Positions 34,006-47,755 of a stretch of 64,000 nucleotides of DNA are shown here, piece after piece (positions within the stretch are counted from its first letter, which is position 1; every line of letters begins with the position of its first letter). This stretch comes from Pyrobaculum neutrophilum V24Sta (GTDB lineage Archaea > Thermoproteota > Thermoprotei > Thermoproteales > Thermoproteaceae), in contig NC_010525.1 in NCBI RefSeq assembly GCF_000019805.1, positions 1,705,824 through 1,769,823 on the forward strand, given 5' to 3'. Below the pieces are notes generated by a model. That model did no database searches and had not been told where the DNA came from. It was given only the letters and a program-made list of their open reading frames with translations. The position numbers and the translations under genes are program-made.

Positions 34006-35760
34006 CTACGCCAGTCCGCGTCTGTACTGCTCGATTATTTTCCTCAGATCTACCTGGCCTTTGTCGAGCCTCTCCCTTATCTCGCTTGTAACCCGCCTTA
34101 CGGCCTCGACGTCTATTACGTAATATTCGCCGAGTTTCAGCTTTGCCACCTGCGGTAGCGGAACCCCCATGGTCCTCCTCGCCACCGCCTCCTCGATGGA
34201 GTGGATGTTTCCGCAGATCGTTCCCGCCGGCTCGCCGCCTCTGCATTGGACAACCTCCGAGGTGTGGAGGAGCTTGTATCGGCTTCCGTAGTTCTGGAGT
34301 ATCTCCAGGAACTGGGTCTTTAGCCTCTCCAGCTCTGCCTCTCTCGCGGAAAGCTCTTTGACCAAGGTCTCGATTCTGTTCTGCATCTCCCGGTACTTGG
34401 CGTCTCTCCACTTCTCGTCTTCAACCCAGCGGCGGAGCTGGCTGTACTGCCGTCTAAGCTCCTCCAACTCCTTCTGGAGCTGTTGGTTTTCGTACTCCAT
34501 CGCCTTTAGCTTGGTCAAAAGACCGGCGTCTTTTTCGGGGCATGGTTTTTCCACCGCTACGTACACCACCCGCGTCTCTTCGCTTTCACGCTTTTTCAAC
34601 GCCTCCGACACGGCTTGGGCTATTGAGTAGCCGCGTATGATCAGGGCTTTTGCGTACTCCAGCTGTTCAAACTTCAGTATTGCCCCGAACTCCCTCTCCA
34701 ACTTCTCGAACTTGTTTCTGTACTCAAGATACGCCTTGTAGGCTGCGGCTAACGCGTCTCTTTCGTGGGTTGTCTTAGTACGCCACTTGACCTTGTCTAA
34801 GATGTGGGATTTCTCCTCAGAGGTCATGTCGCGGTGCGGCGCGTAGAGAGCCGCGCCGGACATCGCGGCTAGTTTTTTTACAAACTCGGGGGGCTCGGCG
34901 ACGTCGGTGGCCACAAGCGCCGGCACCCCCCACTGGTTTACATATCTCAGCAAATCGCCTCTCGAGAGCCCGCGGCGGGCCACGGTGTCTAACACCTCCC
35001 CGTCAAGGGTTAATATGGCGAGGCCTGTATATATCCCGGGGTCCACCCCCAGGATGAGGAAGCGGCCCCGCGTCGCCACCTCGCCTCTCTTGGCGGGGGC
35101 GGAGTAGACGGCCACAGCCACGTCTATGCTTCTCATAGGCTTGACGTAGCGGCGCACGACCTCGCGGTTTGCATATACGACGAACTTGGCGGAGGTCACC
35201 TCCCCAGACTCCTCTCTTATGAAGAGGTCGTAGTCGAGCTTCGCCTCCTTGAGCCTACCCTCTATTTTCGCCGCTATGGACTTAATCCTGTGGCTTACGT
35301 TTCGCATATACCTATTCCTGCTCATGCCGCCCTGCGCCGTGGAGATCCTTCTGTATACCATGACTATCGTCTCCTCCTCGAAAAGCTTCACAGGGGTGCC
35401 CACGCCCATGCTTGCGAGTTTCGCAAGATACTCCGCGGTCTCCACCGGCTCTAGCCTGGTTCTAAATACGCCTAGGTGCTCTCTCACGAGCTCCTCCGTC
35501 TTCCTATACCCCTCAGGCCCTCTTGTGACCTCCACCACCTTCACCACATACGGCAACCTGCCGAGCAGTTTGACCAACTTTCTGCCGTGTTGAAACAGCT
35601 CGCTTATGCTGTCTACGGCCAAGATATCCACTCTGTACTTCTTAAATAGGGGGGCGAGGGTCCGCGGATCCGCGGCGCCTCTCTCGACCACGGCGCTGTT
35701 CTCCAAAACGGCGTAGGCCAGCTGGCCTCCCGGCGCGATGTCTATGCCGACTACGGCCAC
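34006..35760 (-). CDS. DUF460 (COG2433) RNase H-like protein with coiled coil
   Basis: This is a 584-residue archaeal protein. The N-terminus VVGIDIAPGGQLAYAVLENS and a second nuclease-like half, LILGVDPGIYTGLAILTLDG (about residues 230-250), resemble the RuvC/RNase H fold with catalytic-type aspartates; SHILDKVKWRTKTTHERDAL follows. Residues 400-500 form a coiled coil (NQQLQKELEELRRQYSQLRR). This is the COG2433 organisation; a nuclease or DNA-junction role is predicted, not known. It lies 3 bases after rio2, in the same direction. Confidence 0.82.
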   Translation of the reverse strand: MAVVGIDIAPGGQLAYAVLENSAVVERGAADPRTLAPLFKKYRVDILAVDSISELFQHGRKLVKLLGRLPYVVKVVEVTRGPEGYRKTEELVREHLGVFRTRLEPVETAEYLAKLASMGVGTPVKLFEEETIVMVYRRISTAQGGMSRNRYMRNVSHRIKSIAAKIEGRLKEAKLDYDLFIREESGEVTSAKFVVYANREVVRRYVKPMRSIDVAVAVYSAPAKRGEVATRGRFLILGVDPGIYTGLAILTLDGEVLDTVARRGLSRGDLLRYVNQWGVPALVATDVAEPPEFVKKLAAMSGAALYAPHRDMTSEEKSHILDKVKWRTKTTHERDALAAAYKAYLEYRNKFEKLEREFGAILKFEQLEYAKALIIRGYSIAQAVSEALKKRESEETRVVYVAVEKPCPEKDAGLLTKLKAMEYENQQLQKELEELRRQYSQLRRWVEDEKWRDAKYREMQNRIETLVKELSAREAELERLKTQFLEILQNYGSRYKLLHTSEVVQCRGGEPAGTICGNIHSIEEAVARRTMGVPLPQVAKLKLGEYYVIDVEAVRRVTSEIRERLDKGQVDLRKIIEQYRRGLA

Positions 35761-35763
35761 ATG

Positions 35764-36684
35764 TCAGTAGTAGATGTATTTATTTATCTCTGCCGTAAAC
35801 AGCTCGCCGGCGGTTCCGCTTGTGCGAGCTAACTCCAGAAGCTCCTCTACGGGGATCTCCACGCCTTTTTCACCGAAGTAGCTCGCTACGTTTCCCAGGT
35901 CGCGCATTAGGTAGTCAAGGGCGGTTGGGTGGCCGCTTGGCAACCACTGCGGCCAGTCGATCACGTAGCTTCTACCGCCCACCAGTATGTTGTAGGGGGA
36001 TAGGTCCCCGTGTACTATCCCGAGTTTTAGCGCCGTCCGTAGCGTCTCAACCACATCCTCTGCGATCTTTTTGTAGTCTCCCCCCTCTAGTCGGAACAGC
36101 TCCACGCCGTCTATGTACGTCATCACAACCACGTGCCTCGTGCGAGCCAGCGGCTCCGGCACCATGCCGCCTGCCTCGAAGATCTTCCCCAACGCGAAGA
36201 ACTCGGCCAGCGCAGACAGCCTCGTCTCGTAGACCCACCTGAGGTGTTTAAACCTCTTGACCTTCGACTCGAAGGCTTTCTCGTATCTAAACGAGGAGAC
36301 TCCGCCTCTGTAGAACTTCACCGCCACCTTGAGCCCGCCGGGCGTCTCGCCCGAGTAGACCTCAGACTCCTTCCCTACGCCTATGGGCGTCGGCGAGAGC
36401 CTCAACAGCTTTCGCCTCATCCGGAGCGTGTGTATCGCAAGCACGTCGTAGCCCGACGCGGTTATTTTCCAGCCTAGATACGGCGATAGGTTGCGCCTTA
36501 TGAGCCCCAGGTAGTGGAGCCGCCTAAGGCTGTCTAAGACCTCCTCCCGCTTGCCTCTAGCCCACCTCTCCACCAGCTCCTGTGGCACAAACTCGTGCCT
36601 ATGTTGACCTACCTCGAGTATCCTCAGCAACCTGAGGTCTCGCTTGGAGAGCTTTCCATAGGCTTCAACAACCTGCTTAATCAC
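35764..36684 (-). CDS. rio2: RIO2 serine/threonine protein kinase
   Basis: This is a 306-residue atypical kinase involved in small-subunit ribosome maturation in archaea and eukaryotes. An N-terminal winged helix (KRDLRLLRILEVGQHRHEFV) precedes the kinase core: the glycine-poor ATP loop IGVGKESEVYSG, AVKFYRGG, the catalytic loop IVHGDLSPYNILV and metal motif YVIDWPQW. The GTG at 36684 lies about 24 bases after a TTTTTAAG box; the frame up to 36741 overlaps the divergent gene and its promoter. Confidence 0.94.
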   Translation of the reverse strand: MIKQVVEAYGKLSKRDLRLLRILEVGQHRHEFVPQELVERWARGKREEVLDSLRRLHYLGLIRRNLSPYLGWKITASGYDVLAIHTLRMRRKLLRLSPTPIGVGKESEVYSGETPGGLKVAVKFYRGGVSSFRYEKAFESKVKRFKHLRWVYETRLSALAEFFALGKIFEAGGMVPEPLARTRHVVVMTYIDGVELFRLEGGDYKKIAEDVVETLRTALKLGIVHGDLSPYNILVGGRSYVIDWPQWLPSGHPTALDYLMRDLGNVASYFGEKGVEIPVEELLELARTSGTAGELFTAEINKYIYY

Positions 36685-36712
36685 AATTATATAGCTGGGC
36701 TTACTTAAAAAC
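36685..36712. promoter_or_regulatory. Interleaved divergent promoters of rio2 and UPF0179
   Basis: The 28-base gap carries two crossed TATA-like tracts: AATTATATAGC (36685-36694), about 23 bases before the plus-strand GTG at 36713, and TTACTTAAAAAC (36701-36712), about 24 bases before the minus-strand GTG at 36684. Each promoter lies over the other gene's start codon. Confidence 0.45.
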
Positions 36713-37213
36713 GTGAGGAGAGTAGTCACGCTTGTTTCCAAGGAGCAGGCGGAGGTGGGACACAGATTCAGAGTTGTGGAGGTTCCAGATGAGTGTAGGA
36801 CGTGTAGGCTGTACCCGGTGTGTATGGGCAGGCTTACGCCTGGCAGAGCCTACAAGATCGTCGAGGTTAGGCCGTACATGGGGCAACGGTGCAAGATCAC
36901 CGACGGCGAAATGGTGCCGGTGGTCGTCGAGGAGGCGCCGATGATAGGCCTCGTCCCGTTGAACAAGGCGTTGGAGGGGGTTGTGGTGACGTTTGAAGGC
37001 GAGTGCGCCGGATGCGAGGGCTGCCCTCAGCAGGTGCAGGTGGGGGAGAAGATAAAGATCGTGAGGGTGTTGGGCAGGGCCAAGTGTAGGGGCGGCGACT
37101 TCGCTATTGTCGAGTTTTACGCCTTAGGACCGCCTTCACCCTCAAAATCAGGTGGCGCAACGGCTTCTCGAGACCCTTCTCGCGCGCCTCCTTCACGACC
37201 TCTTTCAAAATAG
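36713..37213 (+). CDS. UPF0179 family protein
   Basis: This is a 166-residue protein with cysteine motifs CRTCRLYPVCMGRLTPGR (residues 24-41) and GECAGCEGCPQQVQVGEK near residue 105, typical of the UPF0179 family, which probably binds metal. Function is unknown. Family members end soon after DFAIVEFYAL; here about 30 more residues (rich in S, P and R) are read, all of them opposite the gene at 37104-37310, so the tail may be non-functional read-through. Confidence 0.78.
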   Translation: MRRVVTLVSKEQAEVGHRFRVVEVPDECRTCRLYPVCMGRLTPGRAYKIVEVRPYMGQRCKITDGEMVPVVVEEAPMIGLVPLNKALEGVVVTFEGECAGCEGCPQQVQVGEKIKIVRVLGRAKCRGGDFAIVEFYALGPPSPSKSGGATASRDPSRAPPSRPLSK

Positions 37214-37310
37214 CCTTCGCCTCCGCGGTTTTGCCCTGGGAGGCCAGCTTTTCTGCTTCCCTCAGGCGGGTTATCAGCTTGGCGGCCGTTGTCTGCACCT
37301 CCTCGGCCAT
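37104..37310 (-). CDS. Small helical protein (68 aa)
   Basis: The peptide AKLITRLREAEKLASQGKTA and EVVKEAREKGLEKPLRHLIL are two amphipathic basic helices. The ATG at 37310 is about 24 bases after ACATTTAAAGAG, a good leaderless promoter. The function is unknown. Its last 36 codons overlap the UPF0179 gene on the other strand by 110 bases. Confidence 0.6.
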   Translation of the reverse strand: MAEEVQTTAAKLITRLREAEKLASQGKTAEAKAILKEVVKEAREKGLEKPLRHLILRVKAVLRRKTRQ

Positions 37311-37364
37311 GCCGCGGAGATGTCCCTCTCTTTAAATGTTTTAACCCGTCAACATCACCGCACC

Positions 37365-38045
37365 GTGGACAGGGTAGCTCTATATATCAGAAACCTCGAA
37401 GAGACCTTGAATAGCCTTGTATTAAAAGACGGCGCCTACAAGCATATAGTCGAGCTGGCGCGGGCCTATCTGAGGGATTCGAAGTACTATTACTCTGTCG
37501 GCGACCGCGAAACGGCGTTGGCCACCGTCTCCTACGCCGAAGGGCTACTAGATGCGTTGAAACACATGGGAGTAGCCGAGTTCGTCTGGAGGCAACCCAG
37601 CGAGATAAAAAACGCGAAGACCGTGATGGTGGCGGGCACCTTCGAGATCTTGCACCCTGGCCACCTGGCGTATCTTAGAGAAGCGTGGAGACGCGGCTAC
37701 GTCACAGCTGTCGTGTCGGCGGATGAAAACGCCGAAAGGGTGAAGGGGCGGCGCATCGTTATCCCCCAGAGGCAGAGGGCCGAGGTCTTGTCTTCCCTGT
37801 ATTTCGTCCACAAGGTTGTCCACGGTAGACCCGGCGATATTTTCGACATCTTTTACGAGGTTAAGCCAGACGTCGTGCTCCTAGGCCCTAACCAGTCCGT
37901 AAGCGAGGATGTGGTGAAGGCTCAGGCAAAGAGGAGGGGGGTCGAGGTCGAGGTGTACAGACTGCCGCGGTTGGAGAGCTGCGAGCTATGTAGCACCACC
38001 AAGATAATTGAGAGGATCCTCTCCACCTTCTCTGGATGCCGCTAA
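37365..38045 (+). CDS. DUF357 plus cytidylyltransferase fusion (FAD synthetase-like)
   Basis: This is a 226-residue protein. Residues 1-75 form a helical DUF357-type domain ([40 protein letters not shown]). Residues 85-226 are a nucleotidyltransferase: [20 protein letters not shown] contains the HxGH motif, and STTKIIERI is the ISSTxxRxxI-like end motif, with CELC just before it. Relatives (RibL) make FAD from FMN and ATP or CTP; the substrate here is inferred. The GTG at 37365 follows a GTTTTAACC box by about 24 bases. It overlaps nfi by 10 bases. Confidence 0.82.
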   Translation: MDRVALYIRNLEETLNSLVLKDGAYKHIVELARAYLRDSKYYYSVGDRETALATVSYAEGLLDALKHMGVAEFVWRQPSEIKNAKTVMVAGTFEILHPGHLAYLREAWRRGYVTAVVSADENAERVKGRRIVIPQRQRAEVLSSLYFVHKVVHGRPGDIFDIFYEVKPDVVLLGPNQSVSEDVVKAQAKRRGVEVEVYRLPRLESCELCSTTKIIERILSTFSGCR

Positions 38046-38731
38046 ATACCGAGGTTGCGAGAAAGATCCAAGAGCTTCTGGCCAAGAGGGTCACGGCGGC
38101 GCCTCTGCCCTCCTACAACACCGTATGCGGTCTCGACGTTGCGTACAGCGGCGATGTGGCATATGGAGCGGCCGTGGTGGTAGATGTGCGGTCTTTAGCA
38201 GTAACCGAGGCAGCTTGTGCAGCCACGAAAAACTTGGTGCCCTATGTGCCAACCTTCCTCGCCTTTAGGGAGCTAACTCCTATGCTACGCGCCTATGTAA
38301 AGCTCAGGTATCAACCAGACGTTGTGCTCGTGGACGGCCATGGCGTGGCCCACCCCCGAAGATTCGGCATAGCCTCACACATAGGGGTAGTTCTCAAGAG
38401 GCCGACAGTCGGCGTTGCCAAGTCCAGGCTCTACGGGGTAGAGAGGGGGGACGCCGTATATGACCCAGAAACAGGCGAGGTCATCGCTAGGGTGCTACGG
38501 TGTGGTGGTAAGAGATACGTGTCGGTGGGGTCCCACGTGACGCTTGAGGACGCGGCTGCCCTCGTCCAGAGATTATGTATCGGCGGAGACGTCTACCCGC
38601 TGAGGCTTGCCCACGATCTCACACAGAGGCTTAAGAGAGTCCGCCCGTCTTCTTTCGACCAATGGGGTGAGGGTAGGATTGAGGACGACGTGTGTACAGT
38701 TAAGCGGCTTGGCGCCGGGGGTGGGATTTGA
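38036..38731 (+). CDS. nfi: Endonuclease V
   Basis: This 231-residue repair enzyme cuts near deoxyinosine. Signatures: [20 protein letters not shown] (first catalytic aspartate), [14 protein letters not shown] with the conserved tyrosine wedge and glutamate, [20 protein letters not shown] with the second aspartate, and [10 protein letters not shown]. The last codons (RLGAGGGI) run into the 3' end of the tRNA-Ser gene on the opposite strand, an overlap of about 20 bases. It is coupled to the upstream nucleotidyltransferase. Confidence 0.94.
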   Translation: MPLNTEVARKIQELLAKRVTAAPLPSYNTVCGLDVAYSGDVAYGAAVVVDVRSLAVTEAACAATKNLVPYVPTFLAFRELTPMLRAYVKLRYQPDVVLVDGHGVAHPRRFGIASHIGVVLKRPTVGVAKSRLYGVERGDAVYDPETGEVIARVLRCGGKRYVSVGSHVTLEDAAALVQRLCIGGDVYPLRLAHDLTQRLKRVRPSSFDQWGEGRIEDDVCTVKRLGAGGGI

Positions 38732-38811
38732 ACCCACGCCCCCTTGACGGGGACGGGATAGCTCGGACGCGCCCTCGAGTCCCGCGCCTTGGGCCGCTCG
38801 GCCACCCCGGC
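38710..38811 (-). tRNA. tRNA-Ser (anticodon CGA) with a 14-base intron
   Basis: Read on the minus strand, the acceptor stem is GCCGGGG / CCCCGGC (38805-38811 with 38714-38720), followed by discriminator G and an encoded CCA (38710-38712). The T arm is GTGGG TTCAAAT CCCAC, the D arm is GGCC...GGCC-like, and a long variable arm pairs CCCC with GGGG, as in serine tRNAs. The anticodon stem is CGGGA / TCCCG with loop CT-CGA-G-A once 38760-38773 is removed; the anticodon CGA is at 38775-38777. A TTTATAAAT box at 38831-38843 lies 25 bases before the 5' end. Confidence 0.93.
38760..38773 (-). other. tRNA intron at the canonical 37/38 position
   Basis: These 14 bases interrupt the anticodon loop between positions 37 and 38, the usual place of archaeal introns. 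The flanking stems can form a bulge-helix-bulge for the splicing endonuclease. Removing them restores a 7-base loop, whereas keeping them leaves a 21-base loop. Confidence 0.8.
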
Positions 38812-38830
38812 TACCTCACCTACATCCGCG

Positions 38831-38866
38831 GATTTATAAACTTATAAGGCGTATAAGTTTATATAT
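38831..38866. promoter_or_regulatory. Back-to-back promoters for tRNA-Ser and a zinc-ribbon gene
   Basis: GATTTATAAACTT (38831-38843) is a TATA box on the minus strand, 25 bases before the tRNA. AGTTTATATATG (38856-38866) is one on the plus strand, 25 bases before the ATG at 38886. Confidence 0.55.
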
Positions 38867-38885
38867 GGGGGGTTCCACTGCGGCT

Positions 38886-39083
38886 ATGTCCATAAGAGGC
38901 GCGAAGTTCCACGGGCCCTCGCCGCCTTCCGACACTACGACAAACTGGGTCTTGGCCCCGCTTGAGAGGGGGGCCGTGTTTGCGTGCCCCAACTGCGGAA
39001 AAACCACTATCGTGCGGAGCGCGAGGTCTAGGAAACTCGGCGTCACTTACGCTTGTCCCGAGTGCGGTTTTGTAGGTCCCTAG
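38886..39083 (+). CDS. Small zinc-ribbon protein linked to aEF-1beta
   Basis: This 65-residue protein contains VFACPNCGKTTIVRSARSRK and YACPECGFVGP: two CPxCG knuckles forming a zinc ribbon, of a type that in archaea commonly precedes the aEF-1beta gene and is predicted to bind RNA. The ATG at 38886 fits the TATA spacing; an ATG at 38865 overlaps the TATA box itself. Confidence 0.8.
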   Translation: MSIRGAKFHGPSPPSDTTTNWVLAPLERGAVFACPNCGKTTIVRSARSRKLGVTYACPECGFVGP

Positions 39084-39123
39084 CGGAGGCAAGCTTTATA
39101 TAGCCTAGCAGTCTCTTGGGGCC

Positions 39124-41848
<2,725 letters not shown>

Positions 41849-41874
41849 TATTAATACGTCCCCCAAAGTACCAC

Positions 41875-44841
<2,967 letters not shown>

Positions 44842-44850
44842 ATAAAAAAA

Positions 44851-45372
44851 CTATGCTCTTAGCTCTCTCTCCCTCACAAGCTCCACCTTGACGTTGGCGC
44901 CAGATATCTGCCCTATTATGGCCTGGAGCCTCTCCGGCTTCAGCGGCAACCTCCGTAGCTCTCTTGAGGGTATCTTAACCACAGTCTCCGTGGTGCCGTC
45001 GGGGAGCCAGGATGTAGATATCGTCAACAGCTTCGCAGGTGAGACAAGTTGCGCAATCACCTCGTTTATGTGGCCGTGCTCCACGATCTTTACGTTTTTC
45101 CGCAGGAGCGAGGAGAGCTCCTTCTCTAGCTGCATAAACGCCCCGCGCGGTATCCTCTTGGTGTTTCTCATCAGTACAATTACCATGTCGTCTACCTCGT
45201 AGGACTTTACATATTCTACGTCGGAGAGGTTTATCTTCTTCTCCACCTTCAACAACGCGTCGGAGACCTCGACGTCTAGCCAGCTGTATCTACCGCTGTC
45301 TATCAGCGACTGGCACTTCTGACACAGCACGCGCGTCTTAACACAAAATTCGCAGAACGGAATCTTCACCAT
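44851..45372 (-). CDS. NusA-like KH-domain protein with zinc knuckle
   Basis: This is a 173-residue archaeal protein. The N-terminus CEFCVKTRVLCQKCQ is a small zinc site; the rest has helices and a KH-like RNA-binding region (INEVIAQLVSPAKLLTISTS). It resembles the second archaeal NusA-like family near aspS in several genomes. ATG 45372 was chosen; a TTG at 45378 is also possible. It ends 10 bases before aspS and may be co-transcribed with it. Confidence 0.7.
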   Translation of the reverse strand: MVKIPFCEFCVKTRVLCQKCQSLIDSGRYSWLDVEVSDALLKVEKKINLSDVEYVKSYEVDDMVIVLMRNTKRIPRGAFMQLEKELSSLLRKNVKIVEHGHINEVIAQLVSPAKLLTISTSWLPDGTTETVVKIPSRELRRLPLKPERLQAIIGQISGANVKVELVRERELRA

Positions 45373-45428
45373 CGCCAACTATAAAAATCACCTTTAAAAA
45401 CTATTTTTAACCTCCTTACGGCTGAGCC

Positions 45429-47126
45429 GTGCGAGTCGTAATAGTAGATGGCTACACCGACGAGCCGGCTGGCCTGGGGGTTCCCCCATACCTAGACGTA
45501 TACCCCAGATATGTGGCAGGCGCCGCCGACTACGCAGGTGCCGACGAAATTCGGTACTTCACGATTGACCAACTAAGGGACAGCTGGGCTAACTCGCTTA
45601 AGGAGCTCGCAAGCTACGACGTCGTGGTCCTAATAGCCGGGATAACGACGCCGGGGAAATACCTAGGCGGAACCCCCATCGGCCTGGAGGAGATTCTCGA
45701 CATCGGACGCGTCGAGGGGCCCGTCAAAATACTGGGAGGCCCCGTGGCTAAATTCGGCTACGGGATTGAGGGCGGCTCTGTCGCCGTTCCCCCCTCTAAA
45801 TTCCGTAGATACTACGACGTTGTGGCCACCGGCGACGTCGACTTAGTGGTCTACAGATTGCTGAAGGAAGGCGTAGAGAGGGTCTGGCCTTCCGAGACCC
45901 ACGAGGGGTTCGGCCTAGTGGACGAGTTCGCGCGGCGCGGCGCGAAGATAGCGGCCCAGCATCCGAACTACGGCCGGAACTTGATCGTGGAGCTTGAGAC
46001 GTACCGCTCCTGCCCTAGGTTTGTGTCGGGCGGTTGCTCCTTCTGCACCACCGTGGCGTACGGCCCCGTCGCTACTAGAAGCGCTGAGGGGATCGTGAGA
46101 GAGGTCGAGGCGCTGTATAAAGCCGGCGTTGTCCACTTCAGACTAGGTAGACAGGCGGACTTCTACACCTATATGGCCCACGACATCGGCCGGGAGGACT
46201 TCCCGAGACCGAACCCGTCTGCCATAGAGAGGCTCTTAGCCGGCGTGAGAAACGCAGCGCCTGGGCTCAAGACTTTACACGTAGACAACGTCAACCCGGG
46301 CACCGTAGCTAGATGGAAGGCTGAGTCTATAGAGGTGACGAAGCTCCTGGCGAAATACGGCACTCCCGGCAACGTCGCAGCGATGGGCGTTGAGACGGCC
46401 GACCCCAGGGTGGTTAAGATAAACAACCTGAAGGTATCGCCGGAGGAGGCCTTGGAGGCGGTGGAGCTGTTTACGAAATACGGCTCGCAGAGGGGCTACA
46501 ACGGGATGCCGTATATCCTAGCCGGCATAAACTTCGTGGCTGGGCTCCCCGGCGAGACCGCGGAGACGTACCAACGCAACATAGAGTTCCTGTCTGAGAT
46601 ACTAAGGAGGGGGCTACTGGTGAGGAGGGTCAACATAAGGCAGGTGCTGATCTTCCCCACCTCCCGCCTCTGGCCAAGCGCGAAAAAACTCGCCAGGAGG
46701 CTAAGGGAGCAGAAGAGGAGGTTTCTCCTGTTTAAGAGGTGGGCTAGGGAGGTTTTCGACAGGGAGATGCTAAGGCGTATAGTGCCCAGGGGGACCGTCC
46801 TCAGGGAGGTCTACACCGAGACGCACTACCACGGGGGGACATACGCCAGACAGGTGGGCTCCTACCCGCTTTTGACGTATCTGCCGACTCGTCTCCAGCT
46901 GGGGAGATACATCGACGTGGTGGTGGTGGACCACGGGTCTAGGAGCGTGCTCGCCTTGCCCTACCCCGTCAACGTAAACACGGCAGAGAAGAGGGTGTTG
47001 AGGTATCTCCCAGGTATAACAAGCGACAAGCTGAGGCGGTTGGTGACGGGTAGACCATTTAGAGATCTGGAGGATGTGAAGACGCGTGTCGGAGATGGCG
47101 AATTTCTCAACTACGTCTCTCTGTGA
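45429..47126 (+). CDS. Radical SAM protein of the COG1031 type
   Basis: This is a 565-residue archaeal Fe-S oxidoreductase. The N-terminal 180 residues look like a cobalamin-type Rossmann fold (VVIVDGYTDEPAGLGVPPYL; VKILGGPVAKFGYGI). The cluster motif is RSCPRFVSGGCSFCTT, CxxxxxxxCxxC rather than the usual CxxxCxxC, as I recall for this family. A C-terminal helix-hairpin-helix (NTAEKRVLRYLPGITSDKLR) suggests nucleic-acid binding. The substrate is unknown. GTG start after an ATTTTTAAC box; it overlaps the 3' end of the gene at 47107 by 20 bases. Confidence 0.82.
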   Translation: MRVVIVDGYTDEPAGLGVPPYLDVYPRYVAGAADYAGADEIRYFTIDQLRDSWANSLKELASYDVVVLIAGITTPGKYLGGTPIGLEEILDIGRVEGPVKILGGPVAKFGYGIEGGSVAVPPSKFRRYYDVVATGDVDLVVYRLLKEGVERVWPSETHEGFGLVDEFARRGAKIAAQHPNYGRNLIVELETYRSCPRFVSGGCSFCTTVAYGPVATRSAEGIVREVEALYKAGVVHFRLGRQADFYTYMAHDIGREDFPRPNPSAIERLLAGVRNAAPGLKTLHVDNVNPGTVARWKAESIEVTKLLAKYGTPGNVAAMGVETADPRVVKINNLKVSPEEALEAVELFTKYGSQRGYNGMPYILAGINFVAGLPGETAETYQRNIEFLSEILRRGLLVRRVNIRQVLIFPTSRLWPSAKKLARRLREQKRRFLLFKRWAREVFDREMLRRIVPRGTVLREVYTETHYHGGTYARQVGSYPLLTYLPTRLQLGRYIDVVVVDHGSRSVLALPYPVNVNTAEKRVLRYLPGITSDKLRRLVTGRPFRDLEDVKTRVGDGEFLNYVSL

Positions 47127-47301
47127 GCTTGTATATGACGTAGAAGGTGAACACTATAAACGCCACCGTCACCATATCGAAGAGGTTTATGTAGACGGCC
47201 CCTATTGGGATCTCGGGGGTCCTCAGCCCCGAGGCGGCTAAGTAGAGGAGGTACACGGCTATGCCCAGGGAGAAGCCGGCATATGCATACACAAGTCTCA
47301 C
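47107..47301 (-). CDS. Small membrane protein, two TM helices
   Basis: The 64-residue protein has hydrophobic helices LVYAYAGFSLGIAVYLLYLA and FDMVTVAFIVFTFYVIYKL, and a basic end. No family is recognised. The GTG at 47301 is about 24 bases after TATATATAG-like sequence. It overlaps the radical SAM gene tail to tail. Confidence 0.6.
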   Translation of the reverse strand: MRLVYAYAGFSLGIAVYLLYLAASGLRTPEIPIGAVYINLFDMVTVAFIVFTFYVIYKLTERRS

Positions 47302-47329
47302 GGCCTTCGGCTAGCCCGTCTATATATAC

Positions 47330-47686
47330 TTATCTGTACAGCTTAAGCGAGCCCGTAACCGCGTCTACCAACTCGTCGGGGGCGGGCCCGACGCATAGGG
47401 CAGTGGGCGTGCCGGGGGGGATCTCGGTAAGCCCAGCGTCTACAACCACGGCGGCGGGGAGATCCAGCGACGCCGCTTTCTTATACAGCTCGTAGAGGTG
47501 CTCCAGGTTCTCCGCCGCCAGCACTATCTTTTTCTGGCCTTCGGCAAGCCACTGGTCGAGCCACCGGCGCCATCTGCCGGAGTCCATGGCCTTAAGCACA
47601 CATTCAACAGCCGCGTGGCCGGCTTGGGCGGCCGCCTTACCGCAGGAAATTCTGAGATCCCTCCTTATCACAATCGACATCTTCAC
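47330..47686 (-). CDS. pth2: Peptidyl-tRNA hydrolase, archaeal/eukaryal type (Pth2)
   Basis: This 118-residue enzyme recycles peptidyl-tRNA. Signatures are VIRRDLRISCGKAAAQAGHA (Pth2 has MxxGKxAAQxxHA), WLAEGQKKIVLAAENLEHLY, AAVVVDAGLTEIPPGTPTAL and CVGPAPDELVDAVTGSLKLY. All key residues (K, H, D, T) are present and length is normal. A TTTAAAACG box lies about 22 bases before the start. Confidence 0.95.
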   Translation of the reverse strand: MKMSIVIRRDLRISCGKAAAQAGHAAVECVLKAMDSGRWRRWLDQWLAEGQKKIVLAAENLEHLYELYKKAASLDLPAAVVVDAGLTEIPPGTPTALCVGPAPDELVDAVTGSLKLYR

Positions 47687-47755
47687 AAGCGGCGTTGTCC
47701 CACGTTTTAAATATCCAATATAGGAATATTTATAAAGAACATATACTTAGTCACT

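Noticed and set aside
33896..34411. Open frame on the minus strand across the DUF460 3' end and the hairpin
   Set aside because: It is the shadow of the DUF460 gene in another frame; the real frame gives a good RNase H-like protein.
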